Origin: Pseudooceanicola spongiae
GTDB lineage: Bacteria > Pseudomonadota > Alphaproteobacteria > Rhodobacterales > Rhodobacteraceae
Length of the DNA: 64,000 nt
Direction of reading: 5' to 3'
Assembly: GCF_014899185.1 (NCBI RefSeq)
Contig: NZ_CP045201.1
Span: forward strand, 1,100,501-1,164,500
This document shows, piece by piece, positions 1-13,191 of the stretch. A program made the translations under genes and the position numbers. Each line of letters begins with the position of its first letter. Within the stretch, counting starts at the first letter, position 1. Under the pieces are notes generated by a model, which ran no database searches, was not told where the DNA came from, and saw only the letters and a list, made by a program, of their open reading frames with translations.

Positions 1-4030
<4,030 letters not shown>

Positions 4031-4070
4031 TCACTTTTTCGACAGGCCCGAGGGCCGTTTCCGGAAGTGA
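4031..4070. other. Nested inverted repeat between ctrA and ligA
   Basis: TCACTT at 4031-4036 pairs with AAGTGA at 4065-4070, and inside it GGCCC (4045-4049) pairs with GGGCC (4052-4056). It sits in the 128-base gap after the ctrA stop. Neither strand has a T-run after it, so it is not a textbook intrinsic terminator; it may separate ctrA from ligA expression. Confidence 0.4.
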
Positions 4071-4140
4071 TAGGGGGCGTCTGGTGCAAGGTCCAGTCGT
4101 GAGTGGTGGTCGGGAGAGACCGATTTCCCGGGACAGTTCG

Positions 4141-4863
4141 TCAGCTCGCGGCGCCGAGCGCCATACGCTTTTGATCCATGCGACCGGGTTCAGGATCACG
4201 TAGCACATATCCTCGGCCCCAGACCGTCTCTATGTAATTGTCGCCTTCCGTCGCGGTGGAGAGCTTCTTGCGAAGTTTGCAGATAAATACGTCAATGATC
4301 TTCAGCTCAGGTTCGTCCATGCCACCGTAGAGATGGTTCAAAAACATTTCCTTGGTCAGCGTGGTCCCCTTGCGCAGACTGAGGAGCTCAAGCATCTGGT
4401 ATTCCTTGCCGGTCAGATGCACTGGCTTACCGTCGGCCTCGACCGTCTTGGCATCCAGATTGACCTCGATCCGCCCAGTACTGATGACAGATTGGGAATG
4501 TCCCTTGGAGCGACGGATGATCGCGTGAATGCGCGCCACCAGTTCCTCCCGGTGGAAGGGTTTTGTAAGGTAGTCATCGGCGCCGAATCCAAAGCCTTTC
4601 AGCTTGTTTTCGGTGTCGTCGGCGCCAGACAGGATAAGGATCGGCGTTTCGATACGCGCCAGACGCAATTGCCGCAGAACCTCGTGTCCGTTCATGTCGG
4701 GCAAGCCCAGATCCAACAGGATCAGATCGTAATCATAAAGCTTCGCCAGATCGATCCCTTCTTCGCCCAAGTCCGTTGTATAGACATTGAGATTTGCATG
4801 GGTCAGCATCAACTCGATACTCTTCGACGTCGTCGGATCATCTTCAACCAAAAGCACACGCAT
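4141..4863 (-). CDS. ctrA: Cell-cycle response regulator CtrA
   Basis: CtrA is an OmpR-family response regulator that in alphaproteobacteria controls cell-cycle, motility and gene-transfer-agent genes by binding TTAA-N7-TTAA. The 240-residue protein begins [20 protein letters not shown]. The receiver domain has acidic pocket E7-D8-D9, phospho-acceptor D51 ([13 protein letters not shown]) and K in the LTKPF motif. The DNA-binding winged helix (about 125-230) carries the conserved [12 protein letters not shown] and [11 protein letters not shown] chose the ATG at 4863; an in-frame upstream TTG-type extension lacks similarity. sciP is 94 bases upstream on the same strand and cckA lies 31 kb away. 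A one-mismatch CtrA box in the leader suggests autoregulation. Confidence 0.97.
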   Translation of the reverse strand: MRVLLVEDDPTTSKSIELMLTHANLNVYTTDLGEEGIDLAKLYDYDLILLDLGLPDMNGHEVLRQLRLARIETPILILSGADDTENKLKGFGFGADDYLTKPFHREELVARIHAIIRRSKGHSQSVISTGRIEVNLDAKTVEADGKPVHLTGKEYQMLELLSLRKGTTLTKEMFLNHLYGGMDEPELKIIDVFICKLRKKLSTATEGDNYIETVWGRGYVLRDPEPGRMDQKRMALGAAS

Positions 4864-4916
4864 ACCGAGTTTTCTCCGTTTATCCCCTTGACGCTCTCGA
4901 CCCTGACGCCATTTGG

Positions 4917-4931
4917 TTAATCTTAAGTTAC
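4917..4931. promoter_or_regulatory. Candidate CtrA box upstream of ctrA (TTAA-N7-TTAC)
   Basis: TTAA at 4917-4920 and TTAC at 4928-4931 with a 7-base spacer match the CtrA consensus TTAA-N7-TTAA at 7 of 8 positions. It lies 54-68 bases upstream of the ctrA start, between sciP and ctrA. One mismatch makes chance occurrence possible; the location next to ctrA raises its plausibility. Confidence 0.4.
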
Positions 4932-4957
4932 CGCATATGACGCTTTTCAGCAACAAC

Positions 4958-5236
4958 TTAAGGTTGACGGAACTTTTGCAGAGCCGTGGTTTTCAACGCT
5001 TCTTCCCCATGATTGGCGACGGCGCTGACCCACTCCAGAAACTCTTCGGCAGAAATTTCATATCTTTCCAAGGCTTCGTCCTGCGTGATCAGACCATGCA
5101 CGACGCCGCGCACGACCGCCGCCTTGCGTGACGCCACCCAGCGTCGGGTCTCTGGCGGAGGCAGATCTGCCCGCGTCATGACGCGACCATCAGGCAAGGT
5201 TATCGCCCGCGGCCCCTGTACTTTTTTCAGATACAT
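4958..5236 (-). CDS. sciP: CtrA inhibitor protein SciP (DUF1153 family)
   Basis: Small 92-residue protein of the DUF1153 family. In Caulobacter, SciP binds CtrA and blocks its transcriptional activation of target promoters. The diagnostic segment runs [22 protein letters not shown], a family block followed by a helix-turn-helix-like region (about 35-80) with [20 protein letters not shown]. No membrane segment or signal peptide. It is directly upstream of ctrA, same strand, 94 bases apart, so regulator and inhibitor are physically paired. A near-consensus CtrA box lies about 45 bases before its start. The identification rests on the family block plus context. Confidence 0.9.
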   Translation of the reverse strand: MYLKKVQGPRAITLPDGRVMTRADLPPPETRRWVASRKAAVVRGVVHGLITQDEALERYEISAEEFLEWVSAVANHGEEALKTTALQKFRQP

Positions 5237-5280
5237 CGCTCTGATCCTCGTTCACTCACGAGCATCTTTGGGCTTGGGAT

Positions 5281-5295
5281 TTAACGCAGGGTGAA
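5281..5295. promoter_or_regulatory. Candidate CtrA box upstream of sciP (TTAA-N7-TGAA)
   Basis: TTAA at 5281-5284 and TGAA at 5292-5295, spacer 7, 7 of 8 matches to the CtrA consensus. It lies in the divergent gap between sciP (start 5236) and mnmA (start 5375), about 45-59 bases upstream of sciP. Chance cannot be excluded. Confidence 0.35.
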
Positions 5296-5374
5296 ACAGC
5301 GGGTTGAGAGTATCTCGCATTTTCCTATATTCACTTGGTCTTGCACCCCCAAACGGGGCAGATCAGGAGCAATC

Positions 5375-6517
5375 ATGGCCTTGGACGCTGACACCAGACT
5401 GAATTCCTTGGGATTTCCCAAGCCCCCGCAGCAGACGCGCGTGGTCGTTGCCATGTCCGGCGGCGTCGACAGTTCCGTCGTGGCGGCCAAACTGGCGGAA
5501 GAAGGCTACGATGTCGTCGGCGTGACGCTGCAGCTCTATGACCACGGCGCAGCCTTGGCCAAGAAGGGTGCCTGCTGCGCCGGCCTGGACATACACGACG
5601 CCCGTCGCGTCGCCGAGGAGATGGGTTTTCCTCACTATGTCCTTGATTACGAGAACATTTTCAAAGACGCCGTGATTGATGAATTCGCCGACAGCTACCT
5701 CGCGGGCGCGACCCCCGTGCCCTGCATCCGGTGCAACGAGCGCGTGAAATTCAAGGATCTGCTGCAAACCGCCAAGGATCTCGACGCCGACTGCATGGCG
5801 ACCGGCCACTACATCCAGCGCAAGATGGGCGCGAACGGAGCGGAGCTGCACAGTGCAGAGGACGCGAATCGCGATCAGAGCTATTTTCTGTTCTCCACGA
5901 CACCAGAACAGTTAGAATTTTTGCGATTTCCTTTGGGTCACCTGGCCTCCAAGGCGGAAACACGTGCGCTTGCAGCGCAATACGGCCTTGCAGTGGCCGA
6001 CAAGCCCGACAGCCAGGACATCTGCTTCGTGCCCAATGGCGACTACGCCAGCGTCATCGAAAAACTGCGCCCCGGTGCGGCCGAAGCCGGTGACATCGTG
6101 GATATGGAGGGCAACGTTCTGGGGACGCACAATGGCGTCATCCATTATACGATCGGTCAGCGACGTGGCCTTGGCATCGGCGGGCTGGCAGATCCGCTCT
6201 ATGTGGTGAAACTGGACGTCGACAACCGCAAGGTGATCGTCGGCCCGAAAGAGTTGCTCTCCACACGGATCATTCCGGTGCGTGAGATCAACTGGCTCGG
6301 CGACGGCAGTCTGATGGATCAGGAGAGCTACGAGATCTCCGTCAAGGTCCGCTCCACCCGTCCGCCGCGCGAAGCGATCCTGCGCCCGATCTCGGCGACT
6401 GAGGCGGAAGTGGAGCTGTTGACGCCCGAAGAGGGTGTCTCGCCCGGTCAGGCCTGCGTGTTCTATGAGACGGGTGGCAGCCGCATCTTGGGCGGCGGTT
6501 GGATCTGGCGCGGCTAG
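5375..6517 (+). CDS. mnmA: tRNA-specific 2-thiouridylase MnmA
   Basis: MnmA transfers sulfur to U34 of tRNA Lys/Glu/Gln wobble positions using ATP and a persulfide relay. The 380-residue product starts [14 protein letters not shown]; an AGGAG Shine-Dalgarno at 5365-5369 fixes the ATG at 5375. The PP-loop [16 protein letters not shown] is near residues 22-37. [10 protein letters not shown] carries the first catalytic cysteine region, DSQDICF the second, and the C-terminal beta-barrel has [10 protein letters not shown] and the SPGQACVFY end block. It diverges from sciP. Its TAG stop overlaps the lpxB stop on the opposite strand in a shared CTAG. Confidence 0.96.
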   Translation: MALDADTRLNSLGFPKPPQQTRVVVAMSGGVDSSVVAAKLAEEGYDVVGVTLQLYDHGAALAKKGACCAGLDIHDARRVAEEMGFPHYVLDYENIFKDAVIDEFADSYLAGATPVPCIRCNERVKFKDLLQTAKDLDADCMATGHYIQRKMGANGAELHSAEDANRDQSYFLFSTTPEQLEFLRFPLGHLASKAETRALAAQYGLAVADKPDSQDICFVPNGDYASVIEKLRPGAAEAGDIVDMEGNVLGTHNGVIHYTIGQRRGLGIGGLADPLYVVKLDVDNRKVIVGPKELLSTRIIPVREINWLGDGSLMDQESYEISVKVRSTRPPREAILRPISATEAEVELLTPEEGVSPGQACVFYETGGSRILGGGWIWRG

Positions 6518-7665
6518 AGCCGCGCCAGAATGGCCCGGGCCGCACGCAGGCCCGGCGCCTCTCCGCCCTTGCCAAGGCGCTGCATCGTCAGCGCCATGGC
6601 GTTCAGTTGCGCCTGCGGGGTTTCCAGCACCTGAGAAACCGCGGGAGCAATCAGCTCAGCCCGGCAATCTTGTGCAATGAATTCAGGGATGATGCGGGTT
6701 TCCGACACGAGGCTCACCAGAGTCACGGTGTCAGTCAGTAGCATCCGCTTGATGATACGGCGCGACAGCCAGTGCATGTCGTAGGCGATGACCATTGGCG
6801 TGGCCGAAGCGGCAAGCTCCAGCGAGACCGTGCCCGAGGCCGCAAGCGCCAGATTTGCCGCACCGAAAGCCGCGCGCTTTTCAGCCGCGAAGGTGCTGGG
6901 ATGAATGCCGCGCGGGTCGAGAACGATCGGCGCGACGGGCCAACCAGCGACCATCTCCTGCACCGTTGCGACGACGTGATCTGCTGCGGGCAAGACCATC
7001 CGAAGCTCGGGATGGGTGGCTTTTGCCCGCGCCAGAACATCCGCAAAGACAGGGCCAAGCTTTGACACTTCGCCCCGGCGCGAGCCCGGCAGGACCAGCA
7101 GCAAGGGCGCATCGCCGATGCCGTGTCGTTCGCGGAACGCCGCGGTTTCCTGTTGTGTTGCAATGGGTTCGTTGACGACCGGGTGCCCGACAAAATCGCA
7201 CTCCATCCCGGCGCGCTGCATATAGGGCGGCTCAAACGGGAACAGGGCGAGCACCTGATTGATCACCTGAGCCATCTTGACAGCGCGTTTCGGACGCCAG
7301 GCCCAAACGGTCGGGGCGACGTAATGAACGGTCCGGATGTCGGACTTTTCCTTGACCAGACGGGCAACGCGCAGGCAGAAATCGGGGCTGTCGATGGTCA
7401 GCAGAAGATCAGGCGGATCGGCCAGAACGGCCTCGGCGCATTCACGGATCCGGCGCTTGAGGTGGAAATACTTCGGCGCGATTTCGGCCAACCCCATGAC
7501 CGACAGCTCGTCCATGGGAAAGCGGCTGGAGAGGCCTTCGGCCTGCATCTTTGCACCGCCGACACCGTCGAAACGGATGTCGGGAACGAGGCTCTTGAGC
7601 CCGGCCATGACAGCCGCGCCAAGGGAGTCGCCAGAGGGCTCTCCGGCGATCACGAATATACGCAT
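6514..7665 (-). CDS. lpxB: Lipid-A-disaccharide synthase LpxB
   Basis: LpxB is a peripheral membrane glycosyltransferase (GT19) that condenses UDP-2,3-diacylglucosamine with lipid X to form the lipid A disaccharide. Length 383 is normal. Family signatures seen: N-terminal [51 protein letters not shown] and the [10 protein letters not shown] donor-binding segment. It is the last gene of the envelope cluster; its ATG shares one base with the lpxI TGA (TGATG), implying coupled translation. The 3' end converges on mnmA, and both TAG stops sit in one CTAG. Confidence 0.97.
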   Translation of the reverse strand: MRIFVIAGEPSGDSLGAAVMAGLKSLVPDIRFDGVGGAKMQAEGLSSRFPMDELSVMGLAEIAPKYFHLKRRIRECAEAVLADPPDLLLTIDSPDFCLRVARLVKEKSDIRTVHYVAPTVWAWRPKRAVKMAQVINQVLALFPFEPPYMQRAGMECDFVGHPVVNEPIATQQETAAFRERHGIGDAPLLLVLPGSRRGEVSKLGPVFADVLARAKATHPELRMVLPAADHVVATVQEMVAGWPVAPIVLDPRGIHPSTFAAEKRAAFGAANLALAASGTVSLELAASATPMVIAYDMHWLSRRIIKRMLLTDTVTLVSLVSETRIIPEFIAQDCRAELIAPAVSQVLETPQAQLNAMALTMQRLGKGGEAPGLRAARAILARL

Positions 7666-8531
7666 CAGACCTCCACCGCGATGATTGAGACGCCGAGTTC
7701 GGCGGACAGGGACAGCAGGGTTTTCCGCTCGATCAGCAGCACACGACCGGCGGCAATGACGATGCCTTCCAGCCCGGCCTCAGCCGCGCGGCGCAGGGTT
7801 TCGGGGCCGATGGCGGGCATATCGACGCGCAAATCCTGCCCTGATTTCGGGAACTTACAGAGCACACCCTTGCCGCGGCGCAGGCGGTCCGGCGTCGATG
7901 CGGCAAATCGCAACATGGCATCCGTGCCCTGGATTGTCTCAATCCCGAGGCACATGCCCCCCGCCACGACGCAGGCCTGCGAGACGTCCAGAGGTGCCAG
8001 ACCATCGAGGATTTCGCGCCCGCGATCGCTGTCAGCGCGGGCGTGTTTCGACAGGGCCACACCGCTCAGAACGCCGGCTTGCGCGGTCAGATCGGGCAGC
8101 AGATCATGGGCCCCGACGACGGCAAATCCCTGCTCCTCAAACACCGAAATCACCAGCCGCAACAGCGCGTCATCGCGCCCACTGCTCATGGCTTTGAGGA
8201 TGCGCGGCGCCAGAGCCATCACGGTCAGATCGAGCTGTTTCATGTCGAGAACGGGGCGCGTCGTCGCACCGGCCATGACGATGCGGGTGACGCCTTCGGC
8301 CCGCAAAGCGGTGAAGACAGAGCCCAGTTTTTCGTATCGGTATCGCGTCAGTATTGCGTCGGTAAGTGAACAGTCCGTTCCCTCAAACGACAGGCAATAT
8401 GCGTCGGGATAAGCTTCGGCCAGCAGGACCGGTAAAGTGCCGCTGCCCGCGATGATTCCGAGACGGCCCTGCCCCCCCGCCGACACGGGACTGAGGGCAG
8501 AGTTTGTCTTGCGCCTCGACAACCACGACAT
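7665..8531 (-). CDS. lpxI: UDP-2,3-diacylglucosamine pyrophosphatase LpxI
   Basis: LpxI (formerly DUF1009) hydrolyses UDP-2,3-diacylglucosamine to lipid X plus UMP; it replaces LpxH in most alphaproteobacteria. 288 residues. The N-terminal Rossmann-like block GRLGIIAGSGTLPVLLAEA is characteristic, followed by MAGATTRPVLDMKQ and the C-terminal domain with AEAGLEGIVIAAGRVL. Its place between lpxA and lpxB is the expected slot for the fourth lipid A step. A one-base stop/start overlap links it to lpxB; it is 12 bases from lpxA. Confidence 0.93.
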   Translation of the reverse strand: MSWLSRRKTNSALSPVSAGGQGRLGIIAGSGTLPVLLAEAYPDAYCLSFEGTDCSLTDAILTRYRYEKLGSVFTALRAEGVTRIVMAGATTRPVLDMKQLDLTVMALAPRILKAMSSGRDDALLRLVISVFEEQGFAVVGAHDLLPDLTAQAGVLSGVALSKHARADSDRGREILDGLAPLDVSQACVVAGGMCLGIETIQGTDAMLRFAASTPDRLRRGKGVLCKFPKSGQDLRVDMPAIGPETLRRAAEAGLEGIVIAAGRVLLIERKTLLSLSAELGVSIIAVEV

Positions 8532-8543
8532 GGCGCGCGCGAC

Positions 8544-9347
8544 CTATTGCTTGCCGGGGGTCAGGAAAGACCGGTCACTGCCTGCGAGCACGAAATCGAC
8601 GATCTGGCGCACGTAGTCGCTTTCGGTTTCCTCGCCCAGACGGCGGGCGCGGTCCTGAAAGGCGCCCTCGCCCTGTGCCAGCATCTGAAAGGCGGCGCGC
8701 AGAGCCGTGATATCCGAGCGTGCCACGCCACGGCGCTTCAGTCCGACGAGGTTCAGCCCGTCCAGCTTGCCGCGTTCCGCCTGCACGAGGCCGTAGGGGA
8801 TCACGTCGTGGGTCACCATGGTCACCGCGCCGATGATGGCACCGCGCCCGATGCGCACCCACTGGTGCACGCCCGAAAGGCCACCGATGATCACGTCATC
8901 CTCGATCACGCAATGCCCCGCGAGGGCCGCGTTGTTGACGATGATGACCTTGCTGCCAACCTGACAGTCATGGGCGACGTGACAGCCTGCCATGAACAGA
9001 CCATCGTCGCCGACGCGGGTCACACCGCCACCGCCTTCGGTGCCGGCATTCATGGTGACGTGTTCACGGATGCGATTGCGTGCACCGACAACCAGACGGG
9101 TTTTCTCGCCGTTGAACTTGAGGTCCTGGGGGATGCCACCGATCACCGCGAAGGGATGGATCAGGGTGTCGGCACCGATCTCGGTGATGCCCTGCACCAC
9201 CACATGGCTCATCAGTTCGACATTGGCACCAATGGTGACCTCGGCGCCGACGTGGCAGAAGGGGCCGATCCTGGCACCTGCGCCGATGGTCGCGCCGTCT
9301 TCGACCAGAGCCATGGGGTGAACGAGGGCTTCGTGACTGATCGCCAT
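8544..9347 (-). CDS. lpxA: UDP-N-acetylglucosamine O-acyltransferase LpxA
   Basis: LpxA starts lipid A synthesis by moving 3-hydroxyacyl from ACP to the 3-OH of UDP-GlcNAc. The 267-residue protein is built from left-handed beta-helix hexapeptide repeats (about 8-190: IGAGARIGPF, IGADTLIHPF, IEDDVIIGG). The catalytic histidine corresponds to H126 in HVAHDCQVG. The helical C-terminal cap (about 195-267) is present. The start follows fabZ by four bases, so fabZ, lpxA, lpxI and lpxB are very likely one transcript. Confidence 0.97.
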   Translation of the reverse strand: MAISHEALVHPMALVEDGATIGAGARIGPFCHVGAEVTIGANVELMSHVVVQGITEIGADTLIHPFAVIGGIPQDLKFNGEKTRLVVGARNRIREHVTMNAGTEGGGGVTRVGDDGLFMAGCHVAHDCQVGSKVIIVNNAALAGHCVIEDDVIIGGLSGVHQWVRIGRGAIIGAVTMVTHDVIPYGLVQAERGKLDGLNLVGLKRRGVARSDITALRAAFQMLAQGEGAFQDRARRLGEETESDYVRQIVDFVLAGSDRSFLTPGKQ

Positions 9348-9351
9348 GCCC

Positions 9352-9819
9352 TCAGCCCTCAGCCGGTTGGTCGATCATGGCCATGAATTCGCTTTCACAG
9401 GCCAGCTCTCCGTCGACCGTCGCGACGCCGCTGAATTTCCAGACCTTGCCGCCGGGCTTGCCGCGCAGGGTTTCCACCCGCATTTCCAGCACGTCACCGG
9501 GCACGACCATACGGCGGAATTTGCTTTTCTCGATCGACATGAAATAGATCAGGATGTTCTTGTCTTCAAAGCCAAGGGTCGCGCCGACCATCACGGCTGC
9601 GGTCTGGGCCATTGCCTCGATGATGGTGACGCCGGGCATGATCGGCTTTGCGGGGAAGTGGCCCTGAAAATGCGGCTCGTTCATCGTGACGTTCTTGATG
9701 CCGAGCGCGGATTTGGTGCCGTCGATCTCGACCACCTTGTCCACCAGAAGAAACGGATAGCGATGGGGAATGATGCGAGTGATGCGATTGATATCGGCGC
9801 TTTGGAGCGTCTCGGTCAT
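9352..9819 (-). CDS. fabZ: 3-hydroxyacyl-ACP dehydratase FabZ
   Basis: FabZ dehydrates 3-hydroxyacyl-ACP in fatty acid elongation, competing with LpxA for the same substrate, which explains the linkage. 155 residues with the hot-dog fold: [14 protein letters not shown], catalytic H54 in [14 protein letters not shown] and E68 in TIIEAMAQ. The protein is full length and the gene is four bases from lpxA. The 125-base gap upstream to the OmpH-like gene holds a GAAGGG/CCCTTC hairpin (9844-9863) and no gene. Confidence 0.96.
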   Translation of the reverse strand: MTETLQSADINRITRIIPHRYPFLLVDKVVEIDGTKSALGIKNVTMNEPHFQGHFPAKPIMPGVTIIEAMAQTAAVMVGATLGFEDKNILIYFMSIEKSKFRRMVVPGDVLEMRVETLRGKPGGKVWKFSGVATVDGELACESEFMAMIDQPAEG

Positions 9820-9944
9820 GCTGGTCTATCCTCGTGCGCAAGGAAGGGTCTGTCTGCCCTTCTGGTCTGAAGTGTCCCTAACAAGTCAGCCGCCGTGCGG
9901 CAAGCGCACTCGCGCTGAGGCGGCCAGAGTGTGGCCGGTTGAAA

Positions 9945-10613
9945 TCAGTCGGCCGACGGCTTGGCAGGCATGACGGGCACGGCTGGCAACACCGGCTGCA
10001 CCTTGGGGGCGCTGTCGGTTGGGCTGTCGGTGGGGCTGTCTGTGGCGGGCATGTCGTCGGGTGTGGGCGTCGCGTCGTCGAGCAAAGCCGCGTCGATACG
10101 CTCGATCGCTTCATCGGTGATATCGACGATATCGCGCGACACGAAGATGTTGCGATGTTCGAGGATGACGGCGGCCCCTGCCTCCTGCATCAGCGCATTC
10201 AGCACAGGCTCGGCCGCCTTGAGGAAAGCGCGGCGTGCGGCGTCGCTGTCCTGCCCGAGGGTTTTGGTCATTTCCTCACGCTCACGACGGATATCGGTGA
10301 CCTTGTCGTCGAAGGCCTCGGCCATGGCGCGGAATTTTTCGGGCTCGGTCTTGGGGCGCAGATCGGTCAGGCGGCGCTCCTCATCCGCGAGCTCGCCTTC
10401 GATGCGGCGGTTGTCGGCGGCGATTTCCGCCGCCTGTGCCTCGATCTTGCTGGCCAGACTGGCACCATAGCGACTGTCTGCGAACAGGCGTTCGCTGTCG
10501 ACGGTCAGAATGGGCGAGCGGGGCAAGCCACTGAACTGCTGCGCGCTGGCCAGCCCGGGACACAGGGAAAGCCAGGCGGCAAAGACGACGCTCAGCAGCC
10601 CTGTGATGCGCAT
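9945..10613 (-). CDS. Skp/OmpH-family periplasmic chaperone
   Basis: Periplasmic chaperone family that keeps unfolded outer-membrane proteins soluble on the way to BAM. 222 residues: a Sec signal peptide (about 1-24, ending GLASA), the OmpH start block RSPILTVDSERLFADS, a long charged coiled-coil region (about 55-135) and the closing block AAVILEHRNIFVSRDIVDIT. The tail (about 178-222) is Pro/Thr/Asp rich and contains a TDSP unit repeated, encoded by three 12-bp DNA repeats. It lies 10 bases after bamA, as in many proteobacteria. Sequence identity to E. coli Skp is expected to be low, so no gene symbol is given. Confidence 0.88.
   Translation of the reverse strand: MRITGLLSVVFAAWLSLCPGLASAQQFSGLPRSPILTVDSERLFADSRYGASLASKIEAQAAEIAADNRRIEGELADEERRLTDLRPKTEPEKFRAMAEAFDDKVTDIRREREEMTKTLGQDSDAARRAFLKAAEPVLNALMQEAGAAVILEHRNIFVSRDIVDITDEAIERIDAALLDDATPTPDDMPATDSPTDSPTDSAPKVQPVLPAVPVMPAKPSAD
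10011..10046. repeat. Three 12-bp direct repeats in the OmpH-like gene
   Basis: GCTGTCGGTTGG, GCTGTCGGTGGG and GCTGTCTGTGGC follow each other and encode (on the minus strand) the TDSPTDSPTDS tail. The 12-bp unit keeps frame, so copy number could vary without disrupting the protein. Confidence 0.7.
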
Positions 10614-10622
10614 CCCCTGCCC

Positions 10623-12980
10623 CTAGAAATCGGTGCGGATGGAGAGGTCGAAGCTCTGCTCGCGGTCAAAGGTCTCTTTCTGCAGAGCCTTGGACCAGTT
10701 GAACCGCAGCGGACCGATCGGCGTATCCCAGAAGACCGACAGACCGATGACCTGACGGATCGGGCCGTCCTCGTACAGCACGTTGGAGGAGCTGTTATCC
10801 AGGCCCCAGGAGCTGCCGATGTCATAGAACACGCCGCCGCTGATGCCATATTCTTCGGGCAGGCCAAGCGGGAACTCCATGTCGAACTGGGCGACGGCAA
10901 AGGCCGTACCGCCAAGCGCATCGTTGTAGGAGCCTGCCTGATATTCCCGCGGGCCGACACCGTTGGGAGAGAAGCCGCGCATGTAGTTGCTGCCGATCAG
11001 GAAGCGATCGGTGACCATGGAAGAGGACGAGCCGATGGACTGGATGGCACCGCCACGCAGGCTGGCGCGCAGGGTGACCTCTTCGTTGAAGACTTTCTTC
11101 TGCGCCACGGCGCGGGCCATGCTGCGAATATATTCCATATCGCCACCGACACCGGCAAAGTCCTGGCTGAATTCCAGCAACACACCGGCATTCGGGTTCA
11201 GGCCCGAGACGCGCGTGTCGTAGCTGTATTTGTAGCCCAGGGACGAGGTGTACTGCACAGGCAGATCAGATTCGGCCTGCAACAGCGGGCCGACCTTGCT
11301 GCCGGAGGAGCCGGTATTCGCACTGATATCAGTGCCTTTGATGGCGTAGTTGAAGTTCAGCGTCGACTTTTCGCCCGCTGGGAAGGTCAAACCGGTCGAG
11401 ATCAGGCCCTGCTTGGTATCATAGGATGCGTAATCGGATTCGGTTTCTTCATAGCTGCCGTTGATGTCGAACTTGAGGTCACGACCAAGGAAGTGCGGTT
11501 CGGCAAAACGCAGGCTGTAGACGCGGTCGGAGGAGGCGCCAGAAACGGTCACGGCAACGGCCTGACCCCGCCCAAGGAAGTTGTTTTCCTTGAAGCTGAT
11601 CGCCAGCCCGAAGCCGTCGGTCGACGAATAGGTGCCGCCGAAGGACAGCGAACCGGTGGTTGTTTCATCGACGTTGACGTCGACGATCACCTGATCCGAG
11701 GACGAGCCTTCGCGGGCATTGACCTGCGCATCGGTGAAAAACCCGAGCGCACGGATGCGCTCAGCGGCTTCGCGGATCTCACGGGGGTTGAAGGGGTCGC
11801 CCTCAACGCTGTTGAACTCGGCGCGGATGACGCGATCCAGGGTGGTCGTGTTGCCCTCGATGTCGATGCGTTCGACGAAAATGCGCGGGCCACGGGTCAG
11901 CACGAAATCAATGTCCAGCGTCATGTCGCGGTCATTGCGGGTGACGCGCGGCTCGACCCGCAGGAAGTCGAGGCCATTGCGGATGGCCAGACGTTCGATC
12001 CGGGCAATGGAATTTTCGATCAGGCTGGGGGAATAGACCTGCCCCGGCTTGATGTTGAGTGCGTCATTGTAGACGGCACTGTCGACACCCTCATACTGGC
12101 TGGTCGTCGTGACCTTGCCGAGGTGGAACTGCTGGCCCTCCTGCACATTGAAGGTCACGAGGTAGCCATCGCGTTCCTGCGACAGCTCGGCGTTGACGCC
12201 GGTGATGCGGAAATCGACATAGCCGCGGGACTGGTAGAAGTCCTTCAGCACCTGCTTGTCGAATTCGACCCGGTCGGCCACGAAGGTATCGTTCTTGAAC
12301 AGCACGCGCAGCAAACCGGCCTGCTTGCTTTGCAGAACCTGACGCAGTCGACGGTCGGAGTAGTTGGTGTTGCCAACGAAGGAGATCCGCTCAACCTCTG
12401 TGACGCCACCCTCGAACACTTCAAAGACCAGATCGACACGGTTGTCGGAGCGGCGGATGATACGGGGTGTCACGCGCGCCGCCAGACGGCCCTGCGCGGA
12501 ATAAGCCTCGGAGATCAGCGCCGCGTCGGCTTCGGCCTGCGCGGGCGAGAAGACCTGGCGCGAGGTCGACTTGACCAGCTTGGTCAGGACCTCGTCCTTG
12601 ATGCGCTTGTTGCCCTCGAAGTTGACGACGTTGATCGTCGGGAACTCGGTCACCTTGATGACGAGATTGCCGCCGTTCGGCGTCAGTTCGACCGTTTCAA
12701 ACAGGCCGGAGGCGACGATGCGCTGGTAGGCTTCGTTCAGCGTGCCGGCGTCGGTGGCCGCGCCCTTTGCGATTCCCGCGTAGGACAGGATCGTACCGGT
12801 CGGGATCCGTTCGTTGCCCTGAACCGTGACAGAGTTGAAGCTGTAGGTCTGCGCTGCGGCAAACGTCGGATAAACCGCGTAAGCGCCTGAAAGCAAAACG
12901 AAACCGCTAAGGATCGAAGATCCCAAGACAGTGCGGGTGCGATCCACGCTGGCAGCCCCGATTTTAAAGTACTTGTTCAT
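10623..12980 (-). CDS. bamA: Outer membrane protein assembly factor BamA
   Basis: BamA is the core of the BAM complex that folds beta-barrel proteins into the outer membrane. From the ATG at 12980 it has 785 residues: a signal peptide (hydrophobic about 20-43, ending TFAAA), five POTRA domains (about 48-420; FEGNKRIKDE, FVGNTNYSDRRLRQ, IEGNTTTLDRVIR) and a 16-strand barrel with the conserved FLIGSNYMRGFSPNGVGPRE (loop 6 RGF) and a terminal aromatic (LSIRTDF). Another in-frame ATG at 13001 adds seven residues and cannot be ruled out. Neighbours rseP and the OmpH-like gene fit its role. Confidence 0.96.
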   Translation of the reverse strand: MNKYFKIGAASVDRTRTVLGSSILSGFVLLSGAYAVYPTFAAAQTYSFNSVTVQGNERIPTGTILSYAGIAKGAATDAGTLNEAYQRIVASGLFETVELTPNGGNLVIKVTEFPTINVVNFEGNKRIKDEVLTKLVKSTSRQVFSPAQAEADAALISEAYSAQGRLAARVTPRIIRRSDNRVDLVFEVFEGGVTEVERISFVGNTNYSDRRLRQVLQSKQAGLLRVLFKNDTFVADRVEFDKQVLKDFYQSRGYVDFRITGVNAELSQERDGYLVTFNVQEGQQFHLGKVTTTSQYEGVDSAVYNDALNIKPGQVYSPSLIENSIARIERLAIRNGLDFLRVEPRVTRNDRDMTLDIDFVLTRGPRIFVERIDIEGNTTTLDRVIRAEFNSVEGDPFNPREIREAAERIRALGFFTDAQVNAREGSSSDQVIVDVNVDETTTGSLSFGGTYSSTDGFGLAISFKENNFLGRGQAVAVTVSGASSDRVYSLRFAEPHFLGRDLKFDINGSYEETESDYASYDTKQGLISTGLTFPAGEKSTLNFNYAIKGTDISANTGSSGSKVGPLLQAESDLPVQYTSSLGYKYSYDTRVSGLNPNAGVLLEFSQDFAGVGGDMEYIRSMARAVAQKKVFNEEVTLRASLRGGAIQSIGSSSSMVTDRFLIGSNYMRGFSPNGVGPREYQAGSYNDALGGTAFAVAQFDMEFPLGLPEEYGISGGVFYDIGSSWGLDNSSSNVLYEDGPIRQVIGLSVFWDTPIGPLRFNWSKALQKETFDREQSFDLSIRTDF

Positions 12981-13014
12981 GCGCCAGACCCACTCAGACA
13001 TCCTATTCACGACG

Positions 13015-13043
13015 TGAGTAACGGGAATGAAACCAGTTGTCAA
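13015..13043 (-). promoter_or_regulatory. Possible sigma-70-type promoter for bamA
   Basis: On the minus strand a perfect TTGACA (13043-13038) is followed after 17 bases by TACTCA (13020-13015), a weak -10 element. It lies within the 211-base gap between rseP and bamA, about 35-60 bases before the bamA start. The rest of that gap shows no gene. The -35 is good and the -10 poor, so confidence is low. Confidence 0.3.
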
Positions 13044-13191
13044 AACGCCAAAGTGCCCAATCGGTTGTGGGTCGCACGCGTGAGCATGGCCGATGTAGTT
13101 TCCAGCGGGAAATGCGGCTCTCACGTCACAAGAGAGGTGAAAATCCGCCGATGGCCATGACTGCGCCCTGTGTCAGAGGCCTTCTGCCCCC

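Noticed and set aside
9939..12890. Open frame of 983 codons antisense to bamA and the OmpH-like gene
   Set aside because: It mirrors two well-supported genes on the other strand and has low-complexity composition from GC-rich third positions; no domain is recognisable.
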